Positions 62,230 to 64,000 of a DNA stretch of 64,000 bases are shown here, piece after piece. How positions within the stretch are numbered: the first letter of the stretch is position 1; each line of letters begins with the position of its first letter. A program made the translations under genes and the position numbers. Source of the stretch: Paraspadella gotoi (taxonomy: Eukaryota > Chaetognatha); assembly GCA_051294375.1 (NCBI GenBank), contig CM119266.1, positions 15,862,018 through 15,926,017 of the forward strand, written 5' to 3'. Below the pieces are notes generated by a model, which saw only the letters and a list, made by a program, of their open reading frames with translations, ran no database searches and was not told where the DNA came from.

Positions 62230-63884
62230 GCCGCCGACAGAGAAACCAATTTCGCCAAAAGGAGAAAAAAGTGATTTTTGAGTCTGACAAAGTGAAATGG
62301 ACGGAGAAAAGGAAAAAGAGAGTGGAAGAGGGAGAGGGAGAAAAAGGCTAAAGATCCCATCCTTGAACATTGGACCCCGTTTCGTTGCTCTTGACGACGA
62401 AAAACGCGCGCCAATTGTTTGGTCACCATCGGGTGAAGGGGGAGAGAGGGGGCGGAAGCGTCTAAAGGGGGGGAGTAGATTTTAAGGTAGAAGAAACGAT
62501 GTGAAAATACTCTCACAAATCCTCCAGATTCTGAGGAATAGATTTAAGTTTAACTTTAAGGTTCATCCGAAAAATAGAAAACACCTTAGACGTGCATTCC
62601 CGAGATTGTGCGTGCCGGCAAAACCGTGATGGGGGGATTCGGGAGGCTGGGTCGAGGGCGCGGTCGCGTCGTGAGAGAAATTTCCGTCAGGTCAAAGCGA
62701 CGGGAAATTTCGAGCGGCGACGACGAACGACGTTTCCACGTTCGACGTGTTTATGTCGACACAATTTCGCGGGGTCACCCTCGAACGCGCCTTTCGCTGC
62801 AGAGGCACCCCTTTCGTGTCTCCCCACCAACTCGCCCTCTATTCGACTCAGACTCACTTCTTCGACATTTTTTTAGAGAAAAAAAAATTTCACTCACCTC
62901 TCAACTATTTAACATACAAAATTACTTACATCATATTTTTTTTTTCAATATGAACCTAAAAGTTAAATGTCGTCTAGTTTTAAATCGAAGTCGTATCGTT
63001 TTTTATTTGTTTAATTTTTTTTTTCTTTCGTTCTACATTGAAATATGAAACGCCTTTTTTTATTTTTCCAAATTTTAATTCTCGTAAACTGCATCCCGGA
63101 AAGGCCGAGCACCTGCAAATCTAGTCATTTCTGCACCCGACACAAGTAATCTAAGACAAAATCAATACGCCTCCCCCCCCCAAAAAAAAAATGATTTATA
63201 AATTTGATTGCGTCCCCGTTTTGTCTCCAAAGCCCGGATCTTAAAATCTGCTGCATTCGTAAAAAGCCTTTTCATCTCTGCCTGAAAGACAAGGCCGAGT
63301 GCCCCAAGTACAAATGCGCCAAATGTTCTTCGCCGTCGATTCCACGCGCCTCCTCGTCTTCGCAGCGACGATCGCCTCCGTGGGCCGTCGGGATGCTTTA
63401 AAGGGCGGGACGCGGGGATACAATCGGCCTGGACTCAATACCTTGAAATCTAACGTAGTCTATTTGAGGAAACAAGTTGTATAATATTATATATATATTG
63501 TGTAATGTACAATAATTATTATGAATTCGGTTTTGTTCCGTATCGTAATTTGTATTGTTATATTTTGAAAGACAATGGATTAAAGGAAAGAGTGCGCCTA
63601 CGTAGAATATTTAAAACGTGCCGGAAATTTTACAAAGCGAAATTAGAATATTATAATTTTTAAATGAAAAAAAAAGATAATGTTTAATTCTGAATCTCTG
63701 ATTCGGATGAAATACAAAGTGATCCGAAATGAAATTGCTTGCGTGCATTGCGGAGAATGCGTAAAATAAAATTTTTAGCGTTTTAACTCATGTCTTACGT
63801 TTTAAAAATTACAAACTACTAAAATTTAAATTCAATTTAAACGATTTCTTTCTGGTAAAATCTTTACATCATTTCTTACGGTAA

Positions 63885-64000
63885 CAAGGCTCTACTTCTC
63901 TCCCCTCACGACTGGTTTTCTTCTTTGACGCCTTGGATTTTCGATTTCCTCTGACGTCCGCTCAGCGCGCTGCTGCATTTTTTGACGAGGAATTCTAGAA
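63885..64000 (-). pseudogene. Second copy of the 3' end of degenerin-like D1 (partial)
   Basis: The last bases repeat the D1 C-terminal tail and reach the start of the TM2 region (ACGAGGAATTCTAGAA at the edge corresponds to 51545-51560). The rest lies outside the window. It differs from D1 by single-base indels that shift the tail frame. Confidence 0.55.

Larger units (their letters stand above)
60275..64000 (+). repeat. 4-kb duplicated segment, copy B (runs off the window)
   Basis: Collinear with 47470-51565 and still matching at the last base. It is shorter through many missing single bases and lacks about 140 bp present in copy A after position 60650. Confidence 0.85.

Overview
This is eukaryotic nuclear DNA. 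The only intact gene I can read has six spliceosomal introns, four of them 68-134 bp, and the gene families present (an SLC16-type transporter and degenerin/ENaC channel relatives) fit an invertebrate animal. An arthropod is the best guess; I cannot name the species. The window is gene-poor and dominated by simple repeats, chiefly (GA)n/(CT)n tracts of 30-130 bp, with (GAAA)n, (CGT)n and (GAY)n. Most open frames over these tracts are meaningless poly-Ser/Leu or poly-Arg/Glu readings.

Layout. 1-3.6 kb: GA/GAAA satellites and a short tandem carrying nuclear-receptor DR1 motifs. 3.9-7.3 kb: a seven-exon monocarboxylate-transporter-like gene on the minus strand, with a tRNA-like repeat touching its stop codon. 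7.3-12.2 kb: repeats, including a 1.7 kb LTR element without a recognisable pol gene and a 499 bp foldback element. 12.5-18.2 kb: simple repeats, with a second perfect DR1 and a doubled TCAAGGTCA site. 18.3-21.3 kb and 24.3-27.4 kb: two near-identical 3 kb copies. 30.8-34.5 kb: a 1.5 kb tandem pair, the second copy interrupted by a 657 bp insertion with a 7 bp target duplication. 34.5-47.4 kb: gap-rich sequence with no convincing gene, plus a long inverted repeat at 44.7-45.5 kb. 47.5-51.6 kb and 60.25-64.0 kb: a second duplicated pair carrying a satellite of two alternating 20-mers. 51.4-56.0 kb: three tandem degenerin/ENaC-like copies on the minus strand, all with broken frames.

Quality. 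The paired copies differ largely by single-base insertions and deletions. The second copy of both large pairs begins at or within about 30 bp of a 25-N gap. Part of the duplication, and some of the frameshifts, may therefore be assembly or consensus artefacts. No operon-like or novel defence-type system is visible. The most interesting material is the degenerin cluster, the paired hormone-receptor motifs, and a family of AT-rich elements seen as a foldback, as dispersed fragments and as a fresh insertion.
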